Shown: one piece after another, positions 1-7,166 of the stretch
How the letters are laid out: every line of letters begins with the position of its first letter
Numbering within the stretch: position 1 is the first letter of the stretch
Assembly (NCBI GenBank): GCA_017510425.1
Contig: JAFWNJ010000006.1
Coordinates: forward strand, 1 to 44,652
Direction: 5' to 3'
DNA length: 44,652 bases
Source of the DNA: Candidatus Saccharimonadota bacterium
Lineage (GTDB): Bacteria; Patescibacteriota; Saccharimonadia; Saccharimonadales; Saccharimonadaceae
Program-made: the position numbers and the translations under genes
Notes under the pieces: model-generated
Database searches by the model: none
Told to the model about the DNA's origin: nothing
What the model saw: the letters and a program-made list of their open reading frames with translations, nothing else

Positions 1-144
1 TGTCTTTTATAATACCAAAAGGCCACATTTCAGCCATCGCGATCCTAATGATAAAACTATGCAAATTCCACCGCTCAAAGCCTATGTTTATATGTTAAAA
101 TTGAACCAGGAAAAGTCCAATATGTTATGGACGCATACAAAGTG

Positions 145-173
145 TTGACAAATATAACAAAGCACGATACAAC
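145..173 (+). promoter_or_regulatory. promoter of the first gene
   Basis: A -35 box TTGACA (145-150) and a -10-like TACAAC (168-173) are separated by 17 bp. The predicted transcription start falls at or next to the ATG at 181, so the transcript would be leaderless. This excludes the upstream ATG at 127 as the main start. Confidence 0.6.
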
Positions 174-180
174 AATAAAT

Positions 181-528
181 ATGAATAATGAAACAATAAA
201 AAACAACTCCGAAAACAAACCCGAAAAAAAATCCTTTGATACTATTCTAACCGGCAGGAGGGGCAACATAACAATGATGGCCGCGAGATTCGCTAAAAGC
301 AGTTTTGACGAAGATCCTGAAGACACTATAAGAAGAGCTAACGAGATTGCAAAAGCTATAGGAATTGAATCTTACGAGATTGTAGGAAATCGTGTAATCT
401 TCACCCTAAAAGGAGCTAGCAACCGTAAAAAAGGCCTAATAATGAACCAAATGAGAGAAAGTATAGGCCTACCTCCAGACAGAAAAAACTTTCGTACTAA
501 ATCCAACCCCCCACAAAACGAAAGTTGA
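181..528 (+). CDS. hypothetical small protein
   Basis: I do not recognise a family. The protein is about 115 aa: an Asn/Lys/Glu-rich, probably disordered N-terminus (about 30 residues), then a basic globular-looking part with the motif TGRRGNITMMAARFA and a helical stretch (RRANEIAKAIGIESYEIVG). It has no signal peptide or membrane segment, so it is probably cytoplasmic. An in-frame ATG exists at 127, but the promoter at 145-173 lies downstream of it and places the start at 181. The TGA stop lies inside a perfect 12-bp inverted repeat (524-548). It converges with rpsO. Confidence 0.55.
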   Translation: MNNETIKNNSENKPEKKSFDTILTGRRGNITMMAARFAKSSFDEDPEDTIRRANEIAKAIGIESYEIVGNRVIFTLKGASNRKKGLIMNQMRESIGLPPDRKNFRTKSNPPQNES

Positions 529-548
529 CACACCCAGGGTGTGTCAAC
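524..548. repeat. perfect 12-bp inverted repeat over the stop codon
   Basis: Left arm GTTGACACACCC (524-535), one central base, right arm GGGTGTGTCAAC (537-548). The arms are exact reverse complements and the left arm contains the stop codon of the upstream gene. There is no T-run directly after it, so it is not a classical terminator. It could be an operator, a protein-binding site or an mRNA-end hairpin. Confidence 0.7.
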
Positions 549-558
549 TAACTATCGC

Positions 559-590
559 AAACTACAATAAGCAGAAGCTTATTGTAGTTT
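559..590. terminator. hairpin terminator between convergent genes
   Basis: A 14-bp perfect stem AAACTACAATAAGC (559-572) and GCTTATTGTAGTTT (577-590) with a 4-nt loop. It touches the rpsO stop codon and lies between two convergent genes, with A-rich/T-rich arms on either side, so it may serve both strands. Confidence 0.7.
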
Positions 591-855
591 ATTTCCTTAG
601 TCCGAGTTTCTTCACAGTCTTCTTATATAGCTCAAAATCGGTCTCTTCAAGATATTTCAGCAAGCGCTTGCGCTTCCCTACCATCTGCATTAAGCCTCTT
701 TTGGCCATAAAGTCATGTTTGTTATTCTTGACATGCTCGGTTACTTCTTTAATCCGCTCAGTCAAGATCGAAACTTGAACTTCAGGAGAACCAACGTCCG
801 CCTTGTTACGAGCGACCTTGGCAATAGCCTTGTCCTTATTCTCTTTTGTTATCAT
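589..855 (-). CDS. rpsO: 30S ribosomal protein S15
   Basis: Ribosomal protein uS15 binds 16S rRNA in the platform of the small subunit and is an early assembly protein. The 88-aa product has the usual length and family motifs, including GSPEVQVSILTERI and RKRLLKYL near the C-terminal half, with a basic C-terminus (KKTVKKLGLRK). A TATAAT box (complement of 863-868) ends 7 nt before the ATG, which predicts a leaderless mRNA. It stands alone as a single-gene unit, ended by the hairpin at 559-590. Confidence 0.96.
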   Translation of the reverse strand: MITKENKDKAIAKVARNKADVGSPEVQVSILTERIKEVTEHVKNNKHDFMAKRGLMQMVGKRKRLLKYLEETDFELYKKTVKKLGLRK

Positions 856-909
856 ATTACGTATTATATCATATCTCTATGAATCTTACAACATCGTCGT
901 ACAGCTCTG

Positions 910-938
910 TTGCATTATTCAAATTGAAATAATATAAT
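910..938 (+). promoter_or_regulatory. truB promoter (leaderless type)
   Basis: TTGCAT (910-915), 17-bp spacer, TATAAT (933-938). Only 6 nt separate the -10 box from the truB ATG at 945, so transcription should start at the ATG itself. Confidence 0.7.
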
Positions 939-944
939 AATCTT

Positions 945-1712
945 ATGGAAAATCAAATCATCCTAGTCGATAAACCAGCCGGCGTTTCCAGCTTCGGTGT
1001 CGTCGCCAAAATCCGTGGCAGATTGAAGGCCGAGCTTGGCCACAAAGTCAAAGTCGGCCATACCGGCACTCTGGACCCTTTCGCAACCGGCCTCCTCATC
1101 ATCCTGACTGGTCAAATGACTAAGAAATCCAACGAATTCTTGAAACTCGACAAAGTCTACGAAGCGACCCTAAAACTCGGCTACGCCTCCACCACCGGTG
1201 ACCCCGAAGGAGAGATTACAAAGCATACCCAAAGTATAAAATCCACTAAAATCGAGGAACATAAAGGCAAAATCTGCCAAGGGCAGATTCTTGCCGCCGA
1301 AGGGGCGAAGCAATGTGATAAAATCTCCGATTTATCACATTGCGAAGCTTCCGAGATTAGTGGATTTTATACTTTAAATACTATAGAATCTACCCTGAAG
1401 CGTTTTCTCGGTACTATCACTCAAACCCCTCCGCGCTTCAGCGCCATCAAAATAAACGGCGAGCGCGCTTATAAGCTAGCGAGAAAGAACCAAGATTTTG
1501 AAATCCCATCCAGGCAAGTTGAAATCTACAGTATCGATATCCTTGATTACCATTATCCTAATCTCACAATCAGAACCCACGTCAGTTCCGGTACCTACAT
1601 CCGCACTCTAGCCGAAGACATCGGCAAGGCCCTAAATACCGGCGCCTACCTCACCGCCCTCCGCCGCACCAGAATCGGAAATTATAGTGTCGATAACGCA
1701 ATTATGCTATAA
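945..1712 (+). CDS. truB: tRNA pseudouridine(55) synthase, with palindromic insert
   Basis: TruB isomerises U55 in the T-loop of tRNAs. The N-terminus has the family motif DKPAGVSSFGVV and the catalytic motif GHTGTLDPFATGLL with the nucleophilic Asp (about residue 45). PRFSAIKINGERAYKLAR and SSGTYIRTLAEDIG follow later. The 255-aa protein ends right after the catalytic domain (RRTRIGNYS), so there is no C-terminal PUA domain. About 40-48 residues between EGEI (about residue 87) and TLKRFLG have no counterpart in usual TruB. This stretch corresponds to the nested inverted repeat at 1231-1375, which keeps the frame open. The start is leaderless (TATAAT 6 nt upstream). The 3' end overlaps the promoter of the next gene. 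Confidence 0.95.
   Translation: MENQIILVDKPAGVSSFGVVAKIRGRLKAELGHKVKVGHTGTLDPFATGLLIILTGQMTKKSNEFLKLDKVYEATLKLGYASTTGDPEGEITKHTQSIKSTKIEEHKGKICQGQILAAEGAKQCDKISDLSHCEASEISGFYTLNTIESTLKRFLGTITQTPPRFSAIKINGERAYKLARKNQDFEIPSRQVEIYSIDILDYHYPNLTIRTHVSSGTYIRTLAEDIGKALNTGAYLTALRRTRIGNYSVDNAIML
1231..1375. repeat. nested palindromic element inside truB
   Basis: The outer arms are a perfect 19-bp inverted repeat (1231-1249 and 1357-1375). Inside are two further hairpins: 1266-1295 (GGCAA + AATCTGCC pairing with GGCAGATT + TTGCC, one bulge) and 1310-1343 (GCAATGTGATAAA pairing with TTTATCACATTGC). The whole 145-bp unit is translated in frame and coincides with the extra residues in TruB. Structure and location resemble the protein-coding palindromic elements described in Rickettsia, though no sequence relation is claimed. 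Confidence 0.85.
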
Positions 1713-1713
1713 T
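1708..1713 (+). promoter_or_regulatory. -10 box of the PRC-barrel gene
   Basis: TATAAT at 1708-1713 overlaps the truB stop codon and ends 6 nt before the ATG at 1720. It could give a separate leaderless transcript, although the gene is close enough to truB to be co-transcribed too. No clear -35 box was identified. Confidence 0.5.
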
Positions 1714-1719
1714 TAAACT

Positions 1720-2307
1720 ATGTTAGTGACTAATTCCAGTCTCATCGGCACACCAATCCTAAGTCTTCAATCCGGCTCCGCCGTCGGGTACATTTCCGAA
1801 CCCATTATCGATCCCGACACTCTAAAGATTATCGCCTTCAGACTCTCCGGCCCACTAGTTAGAGCTGCCGATATTCTAGATGTTAAATCCGTCCGCGAGT
1901 ACTCTCAGCTTGGCATGGTTATTGATAGTATTGACGAACTCTCCACCCCCGAAGATGTCATCAATATTAGCAAAATCCTTAAACTCAATTTTAGTCTCAT
2001 CGGCCTCAAAGTTGAAACCAAGAAACATTCTAAACTCGGCAAAATCACCGGTTACACTCTCACCTCCGACGATTTCATGATTCAGCAGATTATTGTCCAG
2101 CGCCCCATCCTTAAAGCCCTCATTGACCCCGAGCTCACCATTTCTCGCAAAGAAATTGTTGAAATCACCGACTATAAAGTCATCGTCAAAGATGAAGAGA
2201 AAACTCTCAAATCCCGCGCCGAGCACGAAGATTTTATTCCCAATTTCGTTAATCCATTCCGCAAACAAGAGCCGGATTATAATCCGTCCAAGACCGATAA
2301 TAGTTAA
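1720..2307 (+). CDS. PRC-barrel domain protein
   Basis: This 195-aa protein looks like two PRC-barrel-type beta domains in tandem: one at about residues 5-80 (SLIGTPILSLQSGSAVGYIS, then PDTLKIIAFRLSG) and one at about 90-150 (LIGLKVETKKHSKLGKI, then DDFMIQQIIVQRP). PRC barrels occur in RimM (ribosome maturation), photosystem reaction centres and small stress or sporulation proteins. This one lacks the RimM N-terminal domain, so its role is unknown. The C-terminus is charged and probably disordered (about 170-195). No signal peptide or membrane segment is visible. It follows truB by 7 nt, so a link to RNA or ribosome maturation is possible, but that is inference only. Confidence 0.75.
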   Translation: MLVTNSSLIGTPILSLQSGSAVGYISEPIIDPDTLKIIAFRLSGPLVRAADILDVKSVREYSQLGMVIDSIDELSTPEDVINISKILKLNFSLIGLKVETKKHSKLGKITGYTLTSDDFMIQQIIVQRPILKALIDPELTISRKEIVEITDYKVIVKDEEKTLKSRAEHEDFIPNFVNPFRKQEPDYNPSKTDNS

Positions 2308-2353
2308 CACTCCAACCCACAACGCCAAACACGCTCATCTAAAACTAAGCCCA

Positions 2354-3079
2354 TCACACCGAAGGCTCATCCCCCAATTCTTTTGATACAATCTCTCTTA
2401 CCAGTTCATACGAGAATCCTTGCCGACATAGATATGCCATCAATTTCTCGTTATCATATTTCCCTCGTTTTTTAGCCACAATCTTACGTATTTCATCTTC
2501 ATCGTTACGCCCGTTTAACACTTCGTCCACCACCGCAGCGCAAATACCTTTTTTCATTAGCTCCATCCTCAGTCTCTTTCGCGAAATCCCTTTTTTCACA
2601 AACCGATTCTCCACGTAATACTCAGAAAACCTACGATCATCTACATAACCATTGTCCTTTAATCTACAAATCACATCTTCAATAAACCCCTGCTCCAGCC
2701 CCTTCTCATAAACTTTCTTCCTGAGATAATCAGATAATTCTCTCTCGCTTCGTGGCCTAAGTAGCGTCCACTCTAGCGCTCGCTGATACAATTTTCCAAA
2801 TTCCGAAGCACTCTTAAATTGCTCTAGTTCGTCCTTATCAATTACCCGCCCGACCTTCACGCCTAGTTCTACCACCTGCGAAACATCAAGCGAGAAAGCG
2901 AATTTACTATTTACATAGACATTCACCCGCTCTGGATTTTTCAGACCCTGCTTCAAATCCGTGATTTTCAGCACATCACCACAATCGCTAACCATATTCC
3001 CCCGTTCCGACCGCTTACCCGGCTCTTTAGACACGCACCGTTCTTTTGGCACCTCATCCCTGAGCTTATAAATCTCCAT
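2354..3079 (-). CDS. recX: regulatory protein RecX
   Basis: RecX binds RecA filaments and limits their extension or activity. The protein has the RecX three-helix repeats: RALEWTLLRPRSERELSDYL, then VICRLKDNGYVDDRRFSEYY, then KRLRMELMKKGI and KLMAYLCRQGFSYELVREIV. An N-terminal extension of about 40-50 residues carries a beta segment (NVYVNSKFAFSLD) seen in some RecX proteins. An upstream ATG at 3106 exists, but the ATG at 3079 forms a TGATG overlap with the stop of the Nudix gene, typical of translational coupling, and is preferred. It is the last gene of the recA operon, matching the common recA-recX arrangement. Confidence 0.9.
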   Translation of the reverse strand: MEIYKLRDEVPKERCVSKEPGKRSERGNMVSDCGDVLKITDLKQGLKNPERVNVYVNSKFAFSLDVSQVVELGVKVGRVIDKDELEQFKSASEFGKLYQRALEWTLLRPRSERELSDYLRKKVYEKGLEQGFIEDVICRLKDNGYVDDRRFSEYYVENRFVKKGISRKRLRMELMKKGICAAVVDEVLNGRNDEDEIRKIVAKKRGKYDNEKLMAYLCRQGFSYELVREIVSKELGDEPSV

Positions 3080-3636
3080 CAAATCACCCCGTGCATCACC
3101 AACCAATCATCTAGATTAATAAGCGTAATCTCATCTTTAGCTAGTGGCGGCTTCGCGTAATGTTTCCAGAAATCCTTCAATTCACCATACGGCACCCATT
3201 TCACTTCCGACACTTCCTTATCGTTAAAATGAAATTCCTCTGGCTTTCCCGTCCAGTCCACCATAAACACCCACGCAAACCTTTGCTTACTAAAAGGCTT
3301 AGTAAAAGCAAATTGTAAATCAGAAGGCTTAATTGCCAACCCGATTTCCTCTCGCGCCTCACGTATCGCACCTTCGACTATCGTCTCGCCCAGATTGATA
3401 TGTCCGCCTGCCGATAAATCATAGTATCCTGGCGACCGGTCGACAGTCTCGGCTCGCTTCTGCCACAAAAATTCCAATTCTCCATCTTTATTACACCGAT
3501 ATAAAAACACCACTGCCACCCCCACAATCGCATCCGCACCAGTCTTCTCCGGATTATCTAAAGCCGAGTCCCATCCCTTCCCCGGAATCGGCTCACCATT
3601 CGGATAATAAGTCTGCCAGAGTTCATCATGATGCAT
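3079..3636 (-). CDS. Nudix hydrolase, IDI-like type
   Basis: Nudix enzymes hydrolyse nucleoside diphosphates linked to another moiety. The complete Nudix box is present: [15 protein letters not shown] followed by REAREEIGL (G-x5-E-x7-REUxEExGU). The N-terminus ([19 protein letters not shown]) resembles the YfcD/isopentenyl-diphosphate-isomerase-like branch, where substrates are often unknown. The cytoplasmic protein is about 185 aa. An upstream ATG at 3669 would overlap recA by 44 bp. The ATG at 3636 begins the conserved part, overlaps recA by 11 bp and has an AAAGG-like site upstream. Being between recA and recX suggests co-expression with DNA repair, for example clean-up of the nucleotide pool; this is inference. 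Confidence 0.88.
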   Translation of the reverse strand: MHHDELWQTYYPNGEPIPGKGWDSALDNPEKTGADAIVGVAVVFLYRCNKDGELEFLWQKRAETVDRSPGYYDLSAGGHINLGETIVEGAIREAREEIGLAIKPSDLQFAFTKPFSKQRFAWVFMVDWTGKPEEFHFNDKEVSEVKWVPYGELKDFWKHYAKPPLAKDEITLINLDDWLVMHGVI

Positions 3637-4678
3637 CGTTTGCCGCCTTTTCACGCACTTTGGCTTCAACCTCCGCCATTAGTTCCGGTCTCTCGCGGAA
3701 TAGCTTTTTCACTGCCTCACGCCCCTGCCCTAGAGTCTCACCATTATATTTGATAAACGCACCTGCCTTGTCAAGCACCCCATACTGCACGCCGAGGTCT
3801 AGTACATCGCCAGATTTCGATATTCCTTCATTGTACATAATATCGAACTCCGCCGTCCTAAATGGCGCCGCTATTTTATTCTTTACCACCTTAATCTTGG
3901 TTCGGTTTCCTGAAATATTATCACCTTCCTTAATCTGTCCAATTCTCCGAATGTCTACACGCACCGATGCATAAAATTTTAAAGCGTTACCGCCGGTCGT
4001 CGTCTCCGGATTACCAAACATCACACCAATCTTCATGCGAATCTGATTAATAAAGATGACCGTTGCGCGAGATTTTGAAATAATACCGGTTAGTTTACGC
4101 ATCGCCTGCGACATTAATCTCGCTTGGAGGCCCATCTGTGCCTCACCCATATCACCATCAATCTCGGCCTGTGGCACTAAAGCCGCCACCGAGTCTACCA
4201 CAATAAGATCCACCGCATTAGACCTCACCAAAGTTTCACAAATCTCTAGTGCTTGTTCACCATTATCCGGCTGCGAAATCAACAAATTCGCCGTATCTAC
4301 ACCAATTTTCTTCGCATAAGCCGGATCGAGTGCATGCTCCGCATCGATAAATGCCGCCTGGCCGCCCTGTTTCTGAATCTCCGCTATCGCATGAAGAGCT
4401 AGAGTCGTCTTACCAGAAGATTCTGGTCCATAGATTTCAATGATTCTACCCTTTGGCCAACCACCGCCTAGTGCAAGGTCAAGAGATAGCGACCCCGAGG
4501 GGAGAAGCTCCACATCCATCTTCGGAGTCTCACCTAGTTTCATAATCGAACCGTCACCAAACTGCTTTGTAATCTGAGCAATCGCCAGCTTCAATGCTTC
4601 GCTCTTGCCATCCGAGACTTTTGATTCCCCAGTTTCGGCTTTAGTATTTTTCTTCTCCACCGCATCTTTTTTAGTCAT
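3626..4678 (-). CDS. recA: recombinase RecA
   Basis: RecA forms filaments on single-stranded DNA and catalyses strand exchange and LexA-type co-proteolysis. The 350-aa protein has Walker [10 protein letters not shown] (about residues 84-92), Walker B-like [10 protein letters not shown], the L1/L2 loop region with [15 protein letters not shown] and [19 protein letters not shown], and the C-terminal [18 protein letters not shown]. The N-terminus has about 25 extra Lys/Glu-rich residues. Unlike most neighbours it has a leader and a Shine-Dalgarno-like site (AAGGAAAGG) upstream of the ATG, with TATAAT boxes in the AT-rich stretch at 4695-4725. It is the first gene of recA-Nudix-recX. In this genome it probably also processes DNA taken up through ComEC. 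I saw no convincing LexA box. Confidence 0.98.
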   Translation of the reverse strand: MTKKDAVEKKNTKAETGESKVSDGKSEALKLAIAQITKQFGDGSIMKLGETPKMDVELLPSGSLSLDLALGGGWPKGRIIEIYGPESSGKTTLALHAIAEIQKQGGQAAFIDAEHALDPAYAKKIGVDTANLLISQPDNGEQALEICETLVRSNAVDLIVVDSVAALVPQAEIDGDMGEAQMGLQARLMSQAMRKLTGIISKSRATVIFINQIRMKIGVMFGNPETTTGGNALKFYASVRVDIRRIGQIKEGDNISGNRTKIKVVKNKIAAPFRTAEFDIMYNEGISKSGDVLDLGVQYGVLDKAGAFIKYNGETLGQGREAVKKLFRERPELMAEVEAKVREKAANDAS

Positions 4679-4732
4679 AGTATTACCTTTCCTTTACTAT
4701 ATTATAATATATTGCTATAATAGAAAGTAGAG

Positions 4733-4812
4733 TTGACTTTTACACTTGTGTATGATAGAATCAATTCAAGGTTTTAAGATTTCTCTTCGGCTTTCGGTCG
4801 AAGAGATTTTTT
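4733..4812 (+). ncRNA. orphan promoter with terminator: candidate small RNA
   Basis: A good promoter (TTGACT 4733-4738, 17-bp spacer, TAGAAT 4756-4761) points away from recA. About 20-45 nt downstream is a terminator-like hairpin (TCTCTTCG 4782-4789 pairing with CGAAGAGA 4799-4806, then a T-run to 4812). No gene on this strand starts here; the next + strand gene is at 7167. The predicted transcript is only about 45 nt (about 4768-4812). It may be a small RNA or the remains of an attenuated unit. Confidence 0.4.
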
Positions 4813-4819
4813 AAGCTTG

Positions 4820-5164
4820 ATTATGACATAGTCAAGTTCTAGCTCATCCATAACCCCTCCATTCTTCTAATCATGTTTATTTAAACTTCACCAACCCTAC
4901 TTTCTAGCCACCTTATAACACACCCACAAAATAATTACAACCGCCCAACCCGCTTGAGGTTATTTAGTCACAATATGCTCGCATCACATTACCGCTTCAA
5001 CATATTAATTATATATTAGATGAATCTAGGTCTAGATTCTGTGTCATCCAGATGTTTCCGTCAGCTAGTTTGGATACTGTATAGGTTTTTTATTACGTTT
5101 GTCAGTTAGGATTAGATTTAGTTTATTTGTGTTCATTATATGACCTTTTATTAATTTAAAAGCT
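4820..5164. other. AT-rich intergenic stretch with gene debris
   Basis: This region between recA and the BspA-like gene holds no intact open gene. Apart from the FISUMP-like fragment at 5009-5115 (minus strand), I see only AT-rich sequence without clear hairpins or promoters. It is probably decaying coding DNA from a lost surface-protein gene. Confidence 0.5.
5009..5115 (-). pseudogene. fragment of a FISUMP-type surface-protein gene
   Basis: Read on the minus strand, this stretch encodes TYTVSKLADGNIWMTQNLDL followed within a few codons by a stop. It matches the core of the FISUMP-like domain in the intact surface protein at 33123-35084 (AIAKLTDGKCWMIENLRL). The part just upstream (about LTDKRNKK) is in another frame, across an A-run, so a frameshift has broken it. 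No start or signal peptide remains. This is a relic of a paralogous surface protein, directly downstream of a surface protein with the same kind of N-terminus. Confidence 0.65.
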
Positions 5165-6910
5165 TTATGGCTGGGCGATGGTGAAGGATTTGCCGGATAG
5201 GGGAGCTGCGTATGCAGATGTAGTTTGTCCATAAAGAAGACTAGTAGTATTGTTGATACTGTTCCCGTTTGTTTGAGGGATGGTTACAGACCAGGTGGTG
5301 GCGAAGTTGCCGGTAGATTCGAACATGCCGCTCATACTTGTCACACTAGAAGTATTCCAGGAGGAGAGGTCCAAAGTAAAGGTAGTAGCGAAGAAGCCAG
5401 CATAAAGGAACATGTAGCTCATATCTGTTACGTTGGAGGTATTCCAGGAAGAGAGATCCAAAATAAAAGTGGTGGCGGAGCGGCCGGCTTCAGAGAACAT
5501 GTAGCTCATGTTTATCACGTTGGAAGTATTCCAGGAAGAGAGATCGCCAATAGACCAGGTGGCGGCAGAGAAGCCGGCACCAGAGAACATGTAGCTCATA
5601 TTCGTCACGTTGGAAGTGTCCCAAGAAGAGAGATCGCCAATAGACCAGGTGGTGGCGGAGCGGCCGGCGTTAGAGAACATGTAGCTCATGCTTGTCACGT
5701 TAGAAGTATTCCAAGAGGAGAGATCCAAAGTAAAGGTGGTAGCGGAGTTGCCGGCGTTATAGAACATGTAGCTCATATCTGCCACGTTAGTAGTATCCCA
5801 ATCGGAAATACCAGAAATCTCAGAAAGACTGGCGAAGAGATAAAACATAAAGGATGAATCAGAAGGCAGGAAGATTTTTTCTCCTTCTGTATAGAAATGC
5901 ATAATACCAGCATCATTAGTATTATCAAAGATGATATAAATCGGTTTCTTAGATGCTGTAGACGAGATAGTGTTCATTTCGGAGGGATTAAAATCTGCAG
6001 GGGCAGGGGTTTTTAAGTGGATACTGATGGATTTAATATATCTATCATATGCTTGATCATAATCATAATAACCACTTGGGTCAAATTCTGGAGTAATGGT
6101 GGTTTCTTCACCACTTACAACAGAAGCGGCAAGAGATTTCAATTTGGAGTTAACTACTTTTCCGGTATCCAGCACAGCAGGATTAGCAATAGGTGCCTCA
6201 TGATTGCTTGGATGAACCAGAGTATAAATAACTTGCCCACTATACGTATCAGCTGGTTGGGTTTTAGATATGTAGGCAGCATAGGTAGTAGTAAGCTTAA
6301 CTCCGCCAGTAGATTCAGTCATATCGGTGACTGAGTTCTTGTGAGCAACTTTGGTATATTCATTTGGTACTACATGGTATTGTGAGAATGATGCGCTAGT
6401 AGCAGATTGTTCTGCTTGACTAGGTAATGCTACGTTAGGAGCAGAGTCAATGGTAAAAGCATTAGTTCCGGTAGTATCACCAGAATCCTGAGTTATGGCT
6501 AGTTTCATCGCCCAGTTAGATACATCAGGATTTCCTGCTGAGGTAGCTAATCCTGATTCTATAGCGGCATTACCACTGGCAGATGCCCCGACTAGCTTAT
6601 TACTATTAGTTCCACCTATTTCATCTCCTGTATATCCTGCTGCATAGATAGCAAAGCCTTCATTATCATTACAGAATACATGCATAGTAGTAGTACCAAT
6701 ATCTGGTGTATAGGTACCATTATTAATATTAGTATTATGACTATCCATTCCAGTACCAGACATAGTACAGGACATAGGGACGGTGATGTTGATTTCATCC
6801 ACTACATCATCCGCAGACACCTTATTTGATATTAAAGTAGCTCCAGCCAGTATTGTAATGCCAGCAATACCTACGGGAACCATCAAACTTAAATCTAGTT
6901 TTTTCTTCAT
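5165..6910 (-). CDS. BspA-like (DUF285) repeat surface protein
   Basis: A 581-aa exported protein. Residues 1-33 are a signal peptide (LMVPVGIAGITILAGATLIS then SADD). Residues about 35-240 form a module shared with the protein at 33123-35084: ITVPMSCTMSG, HVFCNDNEGFAIYAAGYTG, NWAMKLAIT, TTYAAYISKTQPADTYSG, VIYTLVHP. After a linker, residues about 365-540 hold about six DUF285/BspA-type repeats of 32-39 aa built on LSSWNTSNVTSMSYMFSNAG. Such repeats occur in bacterial adhesins of oral and gut species. There is no C-terminal membrane anchor or sorting signal, so how it stays on the cell is unclear. TATAAT (complement of 6917-6922) ends 6 nt before the ATG, so it is probably leaderless. Codons are more A/T-ending than in housekeeping genes. 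A role in attachment to host or partner bacteria is inferred. Confidence 0.85.
   Translation of the reverse strand: MKKKLDLSLMVPVGIAGITILAGATLISNKVSADDVVDEINITVPMSCTMSGTGMDSHNTNINNGTYTPDIGTTTMHVFCNDNEGFAIYAAGYTGDEIGGTNSNKLVGASASGNAAIESGLATSAGNPDVSNWAMKLAITQDSGDTTGTNAFTIDSAPNVALPSQAEQSATSASFSQYHVVPNEYTKVAHKNSVTDMTESTGGVKLTTTYAAYISKTQPADTYSGQVIYTLVHPSNHEAPIANPAVLDTGKVVNSKLKSLAASVVSGEETTITPEFDPSGYYDYDQAYDRYIKSISIHLKTPAPADFNPSEMNTISSTASKKPIYIIFDNTNDAGIMHFYTEGEKIFLPSDSSFMFYLFASLSEISGISDWDTTNVADMSYMFYNAGNSATTFTLDLSSWNTSNVTSMSYMFSNAGRSATTWSIGDLSSWDTSNVTNMSYMFSGAGFSAATWSIGDLSSWNTSNVINMSYMFSEAGRSATTFILDLSSWNTSNVTDMSYMFLYAGFFATTFTLDLSSWNTSSVTSMSGMFESTGNFATTWSVTIPQTNGNSINNTTSLLYGQTTSAYAAPLSGKSFTIAQP
5290..5810. 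repeat. tandem DUF285 coding repeats
   Basis: About five to six imperfect copies, each about 105-117 bp, of the unit coding for the BspA-like repeat. Copies are similar enough (for example CATGTAGCTCAT recurring on the + strand) to allow recombination and changes in repeat number. Confidence 0.75.
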
Positions 6911-6964
6911 AATTTCATTATATCATGTTTATGGCTTTTGAAAAGTTTTAATGCCATTTTCCAC

Positions 6965-7127
6965 ATGGACGGACGACATAACGCACGTTCCATGAGCGGG
7001 TGACGGACCTGGAGGGGGTCCCCCACGGAGCTTTTGCGACGTGGGGGAGGAGAAGGTCCGGCAGGACCCGCTCAAAGAGAAAGCGCCGGCAGGACCCGTC
7101 CATAATACAGACGACAGGACCCGCTCA
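6965..7127. repeat. GC-rich nested palindrome with short direct repeats
   Basis: Four nested stems are visible: ATGGACGG (6965-6972) with CCGTCCAT (7096-7103); TGAGCGGGT (6993-7001) with ACCCGCTCA (7066-7074); CGGACCT (7004-7010) with AGGTCCG (7054-7060); CCCCCACG (7020-7027) with CGTGGGGG (7040-7047). The motif CAGGACCCG occurs three times (from 7062, 7090 and 7115), about 25-28 nt apart. The region lies between divergent genes and is far richer in GC than its surroundings. It may be a structured RNA or a palindromic mobile element. Confidence 0.7.
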
Positions 7128-7153
7128 GAAATTAAGCATTGATACATCTGTGA

Positions 7154-7159
7154 TATAAT
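7154..7159 (+). promoter_or_regulatory. -10 box of murB
   Basis: TATAAT at 7154-7159 ends 7 nt before the murB ATG at 7167, the leaderless spacing seen throughout the window. No good -35 box is seen. Confidence 0.6.
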
Positions 7160-7166
7160 ATATAGT

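Noticed and set aside
127-180. Longer N-terminus for the first gene
   Set aside because: The TTGACA/TACAAC promoter lies within it, and the leaderless start at 181 fits the window-wide pattern better.
5225-5857. 210-codon open frame on the + strand through the BspA-like gene
   Set aside because: It is antisense to the repeat-coding region. Its periodic protein is a shadow of the DUF285 repeats, with no promoter or ribosome binding site of its own.
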